Shown here in pieces: positions 26,556 through 34,449 of a stretch of 64,000 nucleotides of DNA. Origin of the DNA: Candidatus Aminicenantota bacterium (GTDB lineage Bacteria; Acidobacteriota; Aminicenantia; Aminicenantales; UBA8522). Below the pieces are notes generated by a model. That model made no database searches and was not told where the DNA came from. It saw nothing but the letters and a program-made list of their open reading frames with translations. Where the stretch lies: NCBI GenBank assembly GCA_017886205.1, contig JAFNEO010000011.1, positions 1 to 64,000 on the forward strand, read 5' to 3'. The first letter of the stretch is position 1; each line of letters opens with the position of its first letter. Position numbers and translations under genes: made by a program.

Positions 26556-27140
26556 ATGAAACTGGATAATACCATCAACTATATCGCTTCGGGACTGGAA
26601 CGATCGGGGACATCCCTCCTCATGCAGATTCTGCACGCGGGGGGCGTGCCGGTGGCCTTCGACACCGCATCGCGGCCGCCGGATGACAACAACCCGCGCG
26701 GCTATTTCGAGCTCGAAGGCGGGAAGATCATCAGCCGGCTGATGAACGGCACGTTACCGCTCGCCGACCACCGGGGCCGGTTCATCAAGATCACGGCCTT
26801 CGGGCTGAAGTACCTCCCGCCTGGGAAGTACCGGATCATCTACACCGAACGCAATATCGAAGAGGTCCTCGATTCGATGGAGAAAATGGCCAAGCTCCAG
26901 GACCAGAACCGAGAGGAGACCAAGGCCAGTTTCATCAAGCTAAACGGGATGATCAAGAGCTTGATCACCAAGAGGGAAGACATCGAGGTCCTGTTCGTTA
27001 ACTACAACCAGATCGTAGCCGACCCCAAAACCCAGGTTAAGAAGATCTGTGACTTCCTCGGCTCGAAAGAAATCAACGACGCCGCCATGATCGCCGCCGT
27101 CGACGCCAAGCTTTACCGAAAGCGACGGCCGAGCGCCTGA
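26556..27140 (+). CDS. Sulfotransferase-family protein
   Basis: A 194-residue protein with the PAPS-binding loop region GLERSGTSLLMQIL near the N-terminus, a P-x-G-K-YRIIYTERN strand and a C-terminal VNYNQIVADPKTQVKKICDFLG, as in the Sulfotransfer family. It is shorter than the usual 250-300 residues. The ATG at 26556 is preferred over the in-frame TTG at 26547. It could transfer sulfate to a carbohydrate or lipid, or be a sulfotransferase-fold protein of other function. Confidence 0.75.
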   Translation: MKLDNTINYIASGLERSGTSLLMQILHAGGVPVAFDTASRPPDDNNPRGYFELEGGKIISRLMNGTLPLADHRGRFIKITAFGLKYLPPGKYRIIYTERNIEEVLDSMEKMAKLQDQNREETKASFIKLNGMIKSLITKREDIEVLFVNYNQIVADPKTQVKKICDFLGSKEINDAAMIAAVDAKLYRKRRPSA

Positions 27141-27284
27141 AAACGTCCGGCATCCCTATCCTTACAGCCCGGAACCGGAAGCATCTTCAGTTCCGTGATG
27201 AAATCGATAGGGAAAGGGGTCCTGTCACGGCGCGTCCCCGTCCGTCCTCGCTCCACCGGCCTTTCCGGAGACACTTACCTCACG

Positions 27285-27306
27285 CCCCCTTGATTGCTCA
27301 AGGGGG
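27285..27306. repeat. Perfect 9-bp stem-loop
   Basis: CCCCCTTGA, loop TTGC, TCAAGGGGG. No T tract follows on either strand, so it is not a standard terminator; it could be a structured RNA element or a protein site. Only one copy was seen in the window. Confidence 0.5.
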
Positions 27307-27459
27307 ATAATGGGGGATTAATGCGCTACAAACAAATTCTCGAAAGTGTCTCCGCGGCATTTCCGCTGCGGGCGTTGCGGGGACTGGCGCCGTGCCACCC
27401 CTTCATCGATCATCACTCAAATAACGGAAACGGAGATGCTATCCCCGGAACCTCCCCGC

Positions 27460-27489
27460 TTGCTAAAGGCTCTCATTCCTGCGTACAAT
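27460..27489 (+). promoter_or_regulatory. Candidate promoter for the GH9 gene
   Basis: TTGCTA (27460-27465), an 18-base spacer and TACAAT (27484-27489), followed by a short leader that carries a 6-bp hairpin and AAGGAG before the ATG at 27533. Confidence 0.4.
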
Positions 27490-27532
27490 TCCCTTTGGCC
27501 TTTGGTAAGGCCCTAGAAGGAAGGAGCAAAAA

Positions 27533-29377
27533 ATGAGAAACCAGCGCCTTTTGCTGATTTTTATTTTTAGCCTTGGTCTTGCATCCGCTGCTGCGGCCGG
27601 AGACACCAAGATCCTGATCAATCACATCGGCTACGACCCGGGAGGGGTGAAACAGGCCGTCATCCAGGGCGATGCGGGTGGTGCTTGGACCGGCTTCAAG
27701 GTCATTGAAGCGGGGACCGGAAAGGTGGCCCTCTCAGGGACGGCCGTTTCGATCGGGCCTGTCCGGAAGTGGAAGGACTGGCACTTCTGGACAATCGATT
27801 TCAGCGCCTTGACCCAGGAAGGTAGCTATTTCATAGAGTGCACATCTCCGCGGGAGACGGTCCGGTCTTATCCCTTCCTCATCCAGAAGAACGTCCTGGA
27901 GAGAAGCGCGCTATCGGATGTCCTCTACTATTTCAAAAGCCAGCGCTGCTCGGGACAGCTCGACATGGCCGACCGAAACATGAAGGTCGAGGGAAAAGAG
28001 GGGGTGACCGTAGACGCCCACGGCGGCTGGTATGACGCGACAGGCGACTACGGAAAACACATGTCCCACCTGTCATTTTCGACTTACTTCAACCCCCAGC
28101 AGATCCCGCTCACGGCCTGGAGCCTCCTGGCCTCCTACCGTGAATTGGTCCGAAGGAATGATCCCTATTTCAAGCAGTACCTACGGAGGCTTCTGGACGA
28201 GGGGCTCTTCGGGGCCGACTTCCTGGTGCGGATGAAAAACCCATCCGGCTCCTTTTATATCACGGTGTCGGGCCGGGGGCCGGAGAAGAAGCCCGAGGAC
28301 CGGCTGATCACGCCCAAAGCAACCCGGCACATCATTCTGACACCAGAGACCAAAGATAAGCTCAGGGATTACGGTAAAACGGCGATCACGGATCAGGCGT
28401 CCTACGAGGCCGGCTACCGGGAGGGCGCCGGCCTGGCCATCGCCGCCCTGGCGCTCGCCTCGAGCTTCGGAGTAAGGGGAGACTTTGCGCCGGCCGATTA
28501 CCTCAAGGCCGCCGAGGACGCCTTCGCCTTCCTCGAGAAGAATAATCTTCTCTTCGCCAACGACGGGAAGGAAAATATCGTCGACGACTATTGCGCCCTG
28601 GTGGCCGCCTCCGAGCTGTCCCGGGCAACAAAGGCTGTTAAGTATAAAGAAGCTGCAGCTAAGCGGGCCGGGAGCCTAATGGCCCGGTTGACCGGCGTCT
28701 CCAAGTATAAAGACTATTGGCGGGCGGATGCCAGCGACCGGCCGTTCTTCCATCCCGCCGACGCCGGCCTGCCCGTAGTCAGCCTGACGAACTATTACGA
28801 GATCGCCGAAGTCTCGATGAAGGAAAAGGTCCGTGAAACGGTCCGGAGGTCGATGGGGTTCGAGCTGGCGGTGACTCGAGAGGTGGCCAATCCTTTCGGC
28901 TACAGTCGGCAGCTCGTCCAGAGCAAGGGGGGCTCCAGCCGGACGAGCTTCTTCTTTCCCCATGATACGGAGACCGCTCCCTGGTGGCAAGGGGAAAATG
29001 CCCGGCTGGGATCGATGGCCGCAGCTTCGCGGCTCGCCTCGAGGCTTTTCTCGGAAGACCGGGCATTTCGGACCGAGCTCAGCGACTTCGCTCAGGACCA
29101 GCTGAACTGGATCCTCGGCCTCAACCCGTTCGACAGCTGCATGCTCTACGGCCGCGGGAGGAACAACCCGGAGTACATGTTCTTCAATTCCTATGAATAC
29201 ATGAATGCGCCGGGTGGGATATCGAACGGGATCACAGCGGGCTATTCCGACGAAGCGGACATCGATTACAACCTGCATTTCGCCGTAACCGGCAAGGACG
29301 ACGACTGGCGCTGGACTGAGCAGTGGCTGCCCCACGCCTCCTGGTTCCTGTTCGCCGTTGCCCTCGGCGCCGAATAG
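27533..29377 (+). CDS. Exported glycoside hydrolase family 9 enzyme
   Basis: A 614-residue protein: signal peptide to about residue 22, an Ig-like N-terminal domain beginning KILINHIGYDPGG, and an (alpha/alpha)6 domain with GGWYDATGDYGKHM holding the catalytic aspartates. The C-terminus has GLNPFDSCMLYGRGRNNPE and DYNLHFAVTG, the usual active-site parts near the catalytic glutamate. AAGGAG precedes the start. It is a paralogue, at low similarity, of the GH9-like gene at 19649. Likely a beta-glucan-active hydrolase. Confidence 0.88.
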   Translation: MRNQRLLLIFIFSLGLASAAAAGDTKILINHIGYDPGGVKQAVIQGDAGGAWTGFKVIEAGTGKVALSGTAVSIGPVRKWKDWHFWTIDFSALTQEGSYFIECTSPRETVRSYPFLIQKNVLERSALSDVLYYFKSQRCSGQLDMADRNMKVEGKEGVTVDAHGGWYDATGDYGKHMSHLSFSTYFNPQQIPLTAWSLLASYRELVRRNDPYFKQYLRRLLDEGLFGADFLVRMKNPSGSFYITVSGRGPEKKPEDRLITPKATRHIILTPETKDKLRDYGKTAITDQASYEAGYREGAGLAIAALALASSFGVRGDFAPADYLKAAEDAFAFLEKNNLLFANDGKENIVDDYCALVAASELSRATKAVKYKEAAAKRAGSLMARLTGVSKYKDYWRADASDRPFFHPADAGLPVVSLTNYYEIAEVSMKEKVRETVRRSMGFELAVTREVANPFGYSRQLVQSKGGSSRTSFFFPHDTETAPWWQGENARLGSMAAASRLASRLFSEDRAFRTELSDFAQDQLNWILGLNPFDSCMLYGRGRNNPEYMFFNSYEYMNAPGGISNGITAGYSDEADIDYNLHFAVTGKDDDWRWTEQWLPHASWFLFAVALGAE

Positions 29378-29409
29378 GATCATTTCCCGACGGATAGGAG
29401 GAAAAACCC

Positions 29410-30702
29410 ATGAATAGAGACGATTCGCACGGCCGCTCCAGACGATTGGCTCTGGCTGCGGCTATTTGGCTGATTGCGGCCGCCCTTTTGCAGGCGGCGT
29501 CGCTCCCGAAGGCCAAACCGTCCGAGGTCGGCCTCTCGGCCGAGCGCCTGGACCGGCTCACCCAGGTTATGCAGGGATACATCGACCGGGGGAAGATCGC
29601 CGGGATGGTGACTCTCGTCGCCCGCAAAGGCCGGGTGGCTTATCTCCGGCCTTTCGGCAAGCTCGACCTCAAAGGCGCGGCCATGCCGGCTAACGGCATT
29701 TTCCGGATCGCCTCCCAGACTAAGGCGGTGACGAGCGTTGCCGTCATGATCCTTCAGGAGGAAGGGAAGCTCCTCCTCGACGATCCCATCTCCAGATACA
29801 TCCCCGAGTTCGCGAACGCCCGAGTCGCCGTCCCATCGGAAGATAAAAAAACCAGAGGCTATACGACTGTTGGAGTCAAAAGGTCCATCACCATCCGCGA
29901 CCTCCTTACTCACACCGCCGGCATCTCTTACGGGGACGGACTCGCTAAGGACGAGTACCTCGCCGCTGGAATCCAAGGCTGGTTCCTGGCCGACAAGACG
30001 GAGCCGATCGGCGAGATCGTCAAGAAGTTGGCGACTCTGCCCTTTGACGCCCAGCCGGGGGAGAAGTGGGTCTATGGATACAATACGGATATCTTAGGCT
30101 ACCTGGTGGAGCGGCTGTCGGGCATGACACTTGCCGACTTCTTTGCCAAGAAGATCACGGGGCCGCTGGGCATGATGGACACGCATTTTTTTCTTCCGGA
30201 AGACAAGCTCAGCCGGTTCACCTCCGTTTATGGGGTTGACGAGAAGGGAGCCCTCAAACTCATGGAGGACGCCCGCGACAACTCTTACGTCAAGGGGCCC
30301 CGCGTCTGCTTTGCGGGTGGGGCCGGGCTCCTGTCCACGGCCGAAGATTACGCCCGGTTCCTGCTCATGCTTCAGGGTGGGGGAGAGCTGGACGGCGCGC
30401 GCATCCTCAGTCCCAATTCAGTCGAGCTCATGACAGTCGACCATGTGGGCGATCTCTATGACCCGCAGGGGTTCGGGCTCGGGTTCTGGGTGACGGAGCG
30501 GCTCGGCCGCAACGGACAGCCGGGGTCAGTCGACTCTTTCGGCTGGGGCGGAGCCTACCACACAACCTACTGGGTCGACCCGGCCGAAAAGCTCGTGGCT
30601 GTGCTAATGACCCAGCTCCTCCCCGCCGGCAACAGCGACCTCCACGCTAAGTTCCGGGCGATGGTCTACCAGTCGATCGTCGATTCCTACGAGAGGCGCT
30701 GA
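29410..30702 (+). CDS. Secreted serine hydrolase, beta-lactamase/class C fold
   Basis: A 430-residue protein with a leader (residues about 12-30), the catalytic S102-Q-T-K105 motif, YGYN as the second motif, and the family segments LLTHTAGISYGDG and FGLGFWV. The motif set matches esterase EstB-like members. GGAGG precedes the ATG, 32 bases after the GH9 stop, so the two form an operon. It may remove ester groups from sugar substrates or act on peptides; not resolvable from sequence. Confidence 0.88.
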   Translation: MNRDDSHGRSRRLALAAAIWLIAAALLQAASLPKAKPSEVGLSAERLDRLTQVMQGYIDRGKIAGMVTLVARKGRVAYLRPFGKLDLKGAAMPANGIFRIASQTKAVTSVAVMILQEEGKLLLDDPISRYIPEFANARVAVPSEDKKTRGYTTVGVKRSITIRDLLTHTAGISYGDGLAKDEYLAAGIQGWFLADKTEPIGEIVKKLATLPFDAQPGEKWVYGYNTDILGYLVERLSGMTLADFFAKKITGPLGMMDTHFFLPEDKLSRFTSVYGVDEKGALKLMEDARDNSYVKGPRVCFAGGAGLLSTAEDYARFLLMLQGGGELDGARILSPNSVELMTVDHVGDLYDPQGFGLGFWVTERLGRNGQPGSVDSFGWGGAYHTTYWVDPAEKLVAVLMTQLLPAGNSDLHAKFRAMVYQSIVDSYERR

Positions 30703-30707
30703 GAAGA

Positions 30708-30756
30708 GCCTGGAATCTCCTCTCTCGAGACTGACTCAGGAGGCAATCTTCCAGGC
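30708..30756. terminator. Convergent-gene stem-loop, possible bidirectional terminator
   Basis: GCCTGGAA (30708-30715) pairs perfectly with TTCCAGGC (30749-30756), enclosing a smaller TCTCGAGA palindrome (30723-30730). It sits between two convergent serine hydrolase genes. There is no T tract, so intrinsic termination is uncertain. Confidence 0.3.
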
Positions 30757-30786
30757 CGTGGCCGGACTCGCCTTCCGGGTGGCCGT

Positions 30787-32238
30787 TCAGCGGACGCGGG
30801 GATAGTAGTTACTGTGCCATTTCAGGCGGGCGGCGCGGCCGTCAGGGCCCATCTCGAAGACGATCTCCTCTCCGAGTTCTTCATCATCTCTCACCCGCCG
30901 GAAGGTATGATCTGCAGTTTTCTTGAGTTTGACTATGGATTTTGCCGGGTTCATCGTCGGCAGGTCCATGGCCGCCAAACCGTCCCCCCACAGGAGCACG
31001 GCCATTTCGCCGCTCCAGCCGCTGTAGGTCCCCAGGTATTTGTTTAGCTTCGGGTCGGGTTTCTTGTCGGCCGAAGGGTTCTTGACGGCCTCTTTGATGG
31101 CCGGCGCGACGATGTCATACAGGCATTGCGCAAAGCTCTCTGAGGCTGCTTCGTGGGCATTGGAAAGGAAGATCGCGGCCACTTTCTCCTCCGGCCGGAA
31201 AAGGACAGCCGACCGGAAGCCGGGGCAGGATCCGCCGTGTCCGACAAAGACCTTGTTATCGCGGCGCCAGACGCTGAACCCGAGCCCCCAGGTGGTCTCG
31301 AAGTTCGGCTCCACCCAGTGGATCCGGTACATCTCGCGTAGCGTGTTGGCCTCGAGGATTTCCGTGACGCCTGTGCCGAGGAGTCGGAACTGCCAGGAGG
31401 CGAACCGCGCCAGGTCCTCGGCCGTGGAGGCGTAACCGGCCGCCGGCGCGATGCCGCGAACCTGGAAAAAAGGCATCGCCTTAGGTTCGCTATCGCGCGT
31501 CAGGATGCTGTAGCCGGTGGCCAGACGGGTTCCCCGCTGGTCGGCGGGGATCTCGGGTGTCGTGCCGGTCAGGCCGAGGGGGCCGAGGATATGGCTCTTC
31601 ACGTACTCGTCGTAGGGCTGTCCCGAGGCGGCCGCCACGACCTCGCCGGCCAGGGTGAGGCCGAGGTTGGAGTACTGAAAATGGGCCTCGGCGGGGTAGA
31701 GAGTCTGCTGGCTGGCGATCTTTTCCTTCACCTGCTCGCGGGTCGGGAACGCGTAATCCGGGGCGGACCAGTATGGATATTCGGATTCCCGCGGCAGCCC
31801 CGAGGCATGGGTGAGGAGTCCTTCGATAGTTATCTCGGGGCCCTGCGGCGCCGTCTTCTGGATCTTGAACCAGGGCAGGAACTTCTCGACAGGGTCATCG
31901 AGGCGCAGCTTTCCGGCATCGCGGAGCTGCATCACGGCGATGCTGGTGAACAGCTTGGAGATCGAACAGATACTGTAGATGGTGCTCGCCGTGGCCGGAG
32001 TTTTCTTGGATAAGTCGGTGGTGCCATATCCGCCGCTCCAGAGGACCTTCTGGTCATAGACGATGGCCGCCGAAACGCCCGGGATCCGGTCGTAGGCCCG
32101 CTGAGCCTCGAGCCAGATCCTGGCCGCCTCAAGCGCCGTCTTGACTCGGGGGTCGGTGGCGACCTTGTCGGCGGCGGCCGCCGACGCGCCGGAGACGGCT
32201 AACAATAAGACAACGATCGCGAAACGAATTTTTTTCAT
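30787..32238 (-). CDS. Secreted serine hydrolase, beta-lactamase/class C fold
   Basis: A 483-residue exported protein with signal peptide to about residue 23, catalytic S92-I-S-K95, YSNLGL as second motif and LLTHASGLPRES. A C-terminal beta domain begins near residue 385. GGAG precedes the ATG. It is convergent with, and only distantly similar to, the hydrolase at 29410. Likely an esterase or peptidase. Confidence 0.88.
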   Translation of the reverse strand: MKKIRFAIVVLLLAVSGASAAAADKVATDPRVKTALEAARIWLEAQRAYDRIPGVSAAIVYDQKVLWSGGYGTTDLSKKTPATASTIYSICSISKLFTSIAVMQLRDAGKLRLDDPVEKFLPWFKIQKTAPQGPEITIEGLLTHASGLPRESEYPYWSAPDYAFPTREQVKEKIASQQTLYPAEAHFQYSNLGLTLAGEVVAAASGQPYDEYVKSHILGPLGLTGTTPEIPADQRGTRLATGYSILTRDSEPKAMPFFQVRGIAPAAGYASTAEDLARFASWQFRLLGTGVTEILEANTLREMYRIHWVEPNFETTWGLGFSVWRRDNKVFVGHGGSCPGFRSAVLFRPEEKVAAIFLSNAHEAASESFAQCLYDIVAPAIKEAVKNPSADKKPDPKLNKYLGTYSGWSGEMAVLLWGDGLAAMDLPTMNPAKSIVKLKKTADHTFRRVRDDEELGEEIVFEMGPDGRAARLKWHSNYYPRVR

Positions 32239-32264
32239 GACGATCTCCTGTTTTTCCGGCTGTT

Positions 32265-32289
32265 ATTATAACATTCAAAAGGATATAAT
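32265..32289. promoter_or_regulatory. Divergent -10 boxes between the serine hydrolase and GNAT genes
   Basis: A consensus TATAAT reads rightward at 32284-32289, 11 bases before the GNAT ATG, which has no Shine-Dalgarno site. Another reads leftward at 32270-32265, for the serine hydrolase starting at 32238. The -35 boxes are weak for both. Confidence 0.4.
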
Positions 32290-32300
32290 TCGCCCGATCG

Positions 32301-32843
32301 ATGCTGGAAAAAGAGGACTTTGAGATCCGTCCGGAACGGCCGGAGGATAAGGCCGCTATTTGGGAAATCAACCGGCTCGCCTTCGGCGGCGAGGCCGAGC
32401 CCAACCTTGTGGATAAGATCAGGAATTCGACGGGGTATATACCCCAACTCTCTCTTGTCGCTGTCCGGCAAGGCCGAGTCGTCGGCCATATTCTCTTCAG
32501 CCTGATCGAGATCAGGCTGGACGCCCGGACTGATCCTCCGATGCCGGCTCTGGCCCTGGCGCCGATGGCCGTGCACCCCGATTTTCAGAGTCAGGGCATC
32601 GGTTCAGCCCTGGTCCGGAAAGGCCTCGAAATCTGCCGGGACTTGGGTCACGTCGCAGTCGTCGTTATCGGCCATCCCGACTATTATCCCCGCTTCGGGT
32701 TCACCTCGGCCCGGTCCAAGGGACTCGAAGCCTTATTCCCCGTTCCCGATGAGGCGTTCCTGGCCATTGAGCTCATGCCCGGGTCACTTCATGGCGTCAA
32801 GGGATCGGTCGTCTATCCTCCGGCCTTTGAGGAAGCGATTTGA
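32301..32843 (+). CDS. GNAT-family N-acetyltransferase
   Basis: A 180-residue acetyl-CoA-dependent acetyltransferase with the acetyl-CoA loop VHPDFQSQGIGSALV near residue 97 and the HPDYYPRFGF segment typical of the YhbS-like subgroup of putative acetyltransferases. There is no ribosome site, and a TATAAT is 11 bases upstream, so translation may start near the 5' end. Substrate unknown. Confidence 0.88.
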   Translation: MLEKEDFEIRPERPEDKAAIWEINRLAFGGEAEPNLVDKIRNSTGYIPQLSLVAVRQGRVVGHILFSLIEIRLDARTDPPMPALALAPMAVHPDFQSQGIGSALVRKGLEICRDLGHVAVVVIGHPDYYPRFGFTSARSKGLEALFPVPDEAFLAIELMPGSLHGVKGSVVYPPAFEEAI

Positions 32844-32904
32844 CCGGCGATATCGGGGAAGAGAGCCGGGGCAGCAGCGACCTAATCACAAGGATGGGGG
32901 AAAT

Positions 32905-34449
32905 ATGAAGAAGCTCACTATACTTATCGCGCTGTTTATATTGGGTTTGGGTTGGGCGGCCGTAGGGCAGAATGCAGACTTGAGCGGTGACGTAACGATA
33001 TCCAAAAGCCGGCTGCTCGACCAGATCACGGGCGGCTGGGCCGGTCAGGCCATCGGCTGCACCTACGGCGTGCCGACCGAGTTCTGCTTCCAGAGCACCT
33101 TCATCCCTGACTATCAGCCTCTATCTTGGAGCCAAGACTCGCTCCCCTGGTTCTTCGAGAACGAGCCCGGGCGCTACGACGACATCTATATGGACCTGAG
33201 CTTCGTCGAGGTCCTGGAAAAAGAGGGGCTCGACGCGCCGACGGGGGCCTTCGCCGAGAGGTTTGCCAATGCCGGCTACATGCTATGGCACGCCAACCAG
33301 ATGGCCCGGTACAACATCCTCAACGGTATCGCCCCGCCTCAGTCCGGCCACTGGCTGAGCAACCCGCATGCGGACGATATCGACTTCCAGATCGAGGCCG
33401 ATTTCGCCGGGCTGATGAGTCCGGGGATGCCCAACGCGGCCGCCCTGATTTGCGATCGGGTCGGCCACATCATGAACTATGGAGACGGGTATTACGGGGG
33501 AGTTTATGTCGCCGCGATGTACTCCCTGGCCTTTATCGAGAGCGATGTCCAGCGCCTGGTCGAGAAGGCCCTCCGGATGATCCCGCCGGAGAGCCTCTAT
33601 GCTCAGACCATCCGCACAGTGATTGAAGGGCACCGGGAGAATCCGAGGGACTGGAAGGAGACCTGGTTCAAAGTCCAGAAAAAGTGGGGTGAGGACATCG
33701 GCTGCCCGGAGGGAGTTTTCAGCCCGTTCAACATCGATGCCAAGATCAACTCGGCCTGGGTGGTGCTGGGTCTTCTTTACGGCGATGGGGATTTCGGCAA
33801 GACCATCAATATCAGCGCCCGGGCGGGAGACGACTCCGACTGCAACCCGGCAACCGCCGGTGGGGTCCTGGGGACGATGCTCGGGTACGAAAAAATTCCC
33901 GACTCATGGAAGCAGGGACTGGCCGCGGTCGAGTCTCTGGATTTTAAGTACACGACGATTTCCCTTGCCGAGGTTTATGACTTGTCATTCAAGCATGCTT
34001 TGGAGATGGTCGGGAGGAACGGCGGCGTGGTCGACGGCGAGACTGTCCGGATCAAAATCCAGCCGCCTAAGGCTGTCCCGCTCGAGGTGGGTTTCGAGGG
34101 GCACTATCCGAAAGAGAGGAGGCCGCTCGACGTCCGGCTGAACGATACAGCAAGGGAAGCCGAGTTTTCATTTGAGGGGATCGGGTTTGCCGTCAACGGT
34201 GAGGCCTTGAAGTCGAGCGAAGACGGTCCAGACGTCGACTTTCAGGCTGAAATGACGATTGACAGGGAGCCGGCGGTGATGTCAACTCTTCCGACCGCTG
34301 ACCGGACTAGAAAGCCGACCCTCTTCTGGCGCTATCGGCTCAAGCCTGGTCAGCACCGGGTCCTCTTTAAAATCCTAAACCCTTCTCCCGACGCGGAAAT
34401 TCATCTGGCTGATGTGGTAATTTACGGAGCCTCTACTTCTTCCAAATAA
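32905..34449 (+). CDS. Exported ADP-ribosylglycohydrolase-family protein
   Basis: A 514-residue protein with a signal peptide (MKKLTILIALFILGLGW...) and the ADP-ribosylglycohydrolase fold: LLDQITGGWAGQAIG near residue 38, the first metal motif YDDIYMD (91-97), HADDIDF, and the second metal motif GDDSDCNPATAGG from residue 308. A C-terminal domain of about 130 residues follows. GGGGGAAAT precedes the start; the longer frame from 32749 overlaps the GNAT gene. Export is odd for an enzyme class that normally acts on intracellular ADP-ribosyl proteins, so the extracellular members may act on other glycosides. Confidence 0.82.
   Translation: MKKLTILIALFILGLGWAAVGQNADLSGDVTISKSRLLDQITGGWAGQAIGCTYGVPTEFCFQSTFIPDYQPLSWSQDSLPWFFENEPGRYDDIYMDLSFVEVLEKEGLDAPTGAFAERFANAGYMLWHANQMARYNILNGIAPPQSGHWLSNPHADDIDFQIEADFAGLMSPGMPNAAALICDRVGHIMNYGDGYYGGVYVAAMYSLAFIESDVQRLVEKALRMIPPESLYAQTIRTVIEGHRENPRDWKETWFKVQKKWGEDIGCPEGVFSPFNIDAKINSAWVVLGLLYGDGDFGKTINISARAGDDSDCNPATAGGVLGTMLGYEKIPDSWKQGLAAVESLDFKYTTISLAEVYDLSFKHALEMVGRNGGVVDGETVRIKIQPPKAVPLEVGFEGHYPKERRPLDVRLNDTAREAEFSFEGIGFAVNGEALKSSEDGPDVDFQAEMTIDREPAVMSTLPTADRTRKPTLFWRYRLKPGQHRVLFKILNPSPDAEIHLADVVIYGASTSSK

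Larger units (their letters stand above)
27141..27532 (+). other. Intergenic region of about 390 bases before the second GH9 gene
   Basis: No convincing gene is seen. An 80-codon frame from 27294 has poor composition and no start signal. The stretch contains a strong stem-loop (27285-27306), a promoter (27460-27489) and a second hairpin, GGCCTT-TGGT-AAGGCC (27497-27512), in the leader just before the ribosome site of the GH9 gene. Confidence 0.5.

Noticed and set aside
27294-27536. An 80-codon frame overlapping the start of the GH9 gene
   Set aside because: Low-complexity composition, no start signal, and it crosses the promoter and the leader hairpin.
9357-32238. Three beta-lactamase-fold proteins as antibiotic resistance genes
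   Set aside because: SxxK and YxN motifs and overall layout fit esterase/peptidase relatives; nothing points to beta-lactam hydrolysis.
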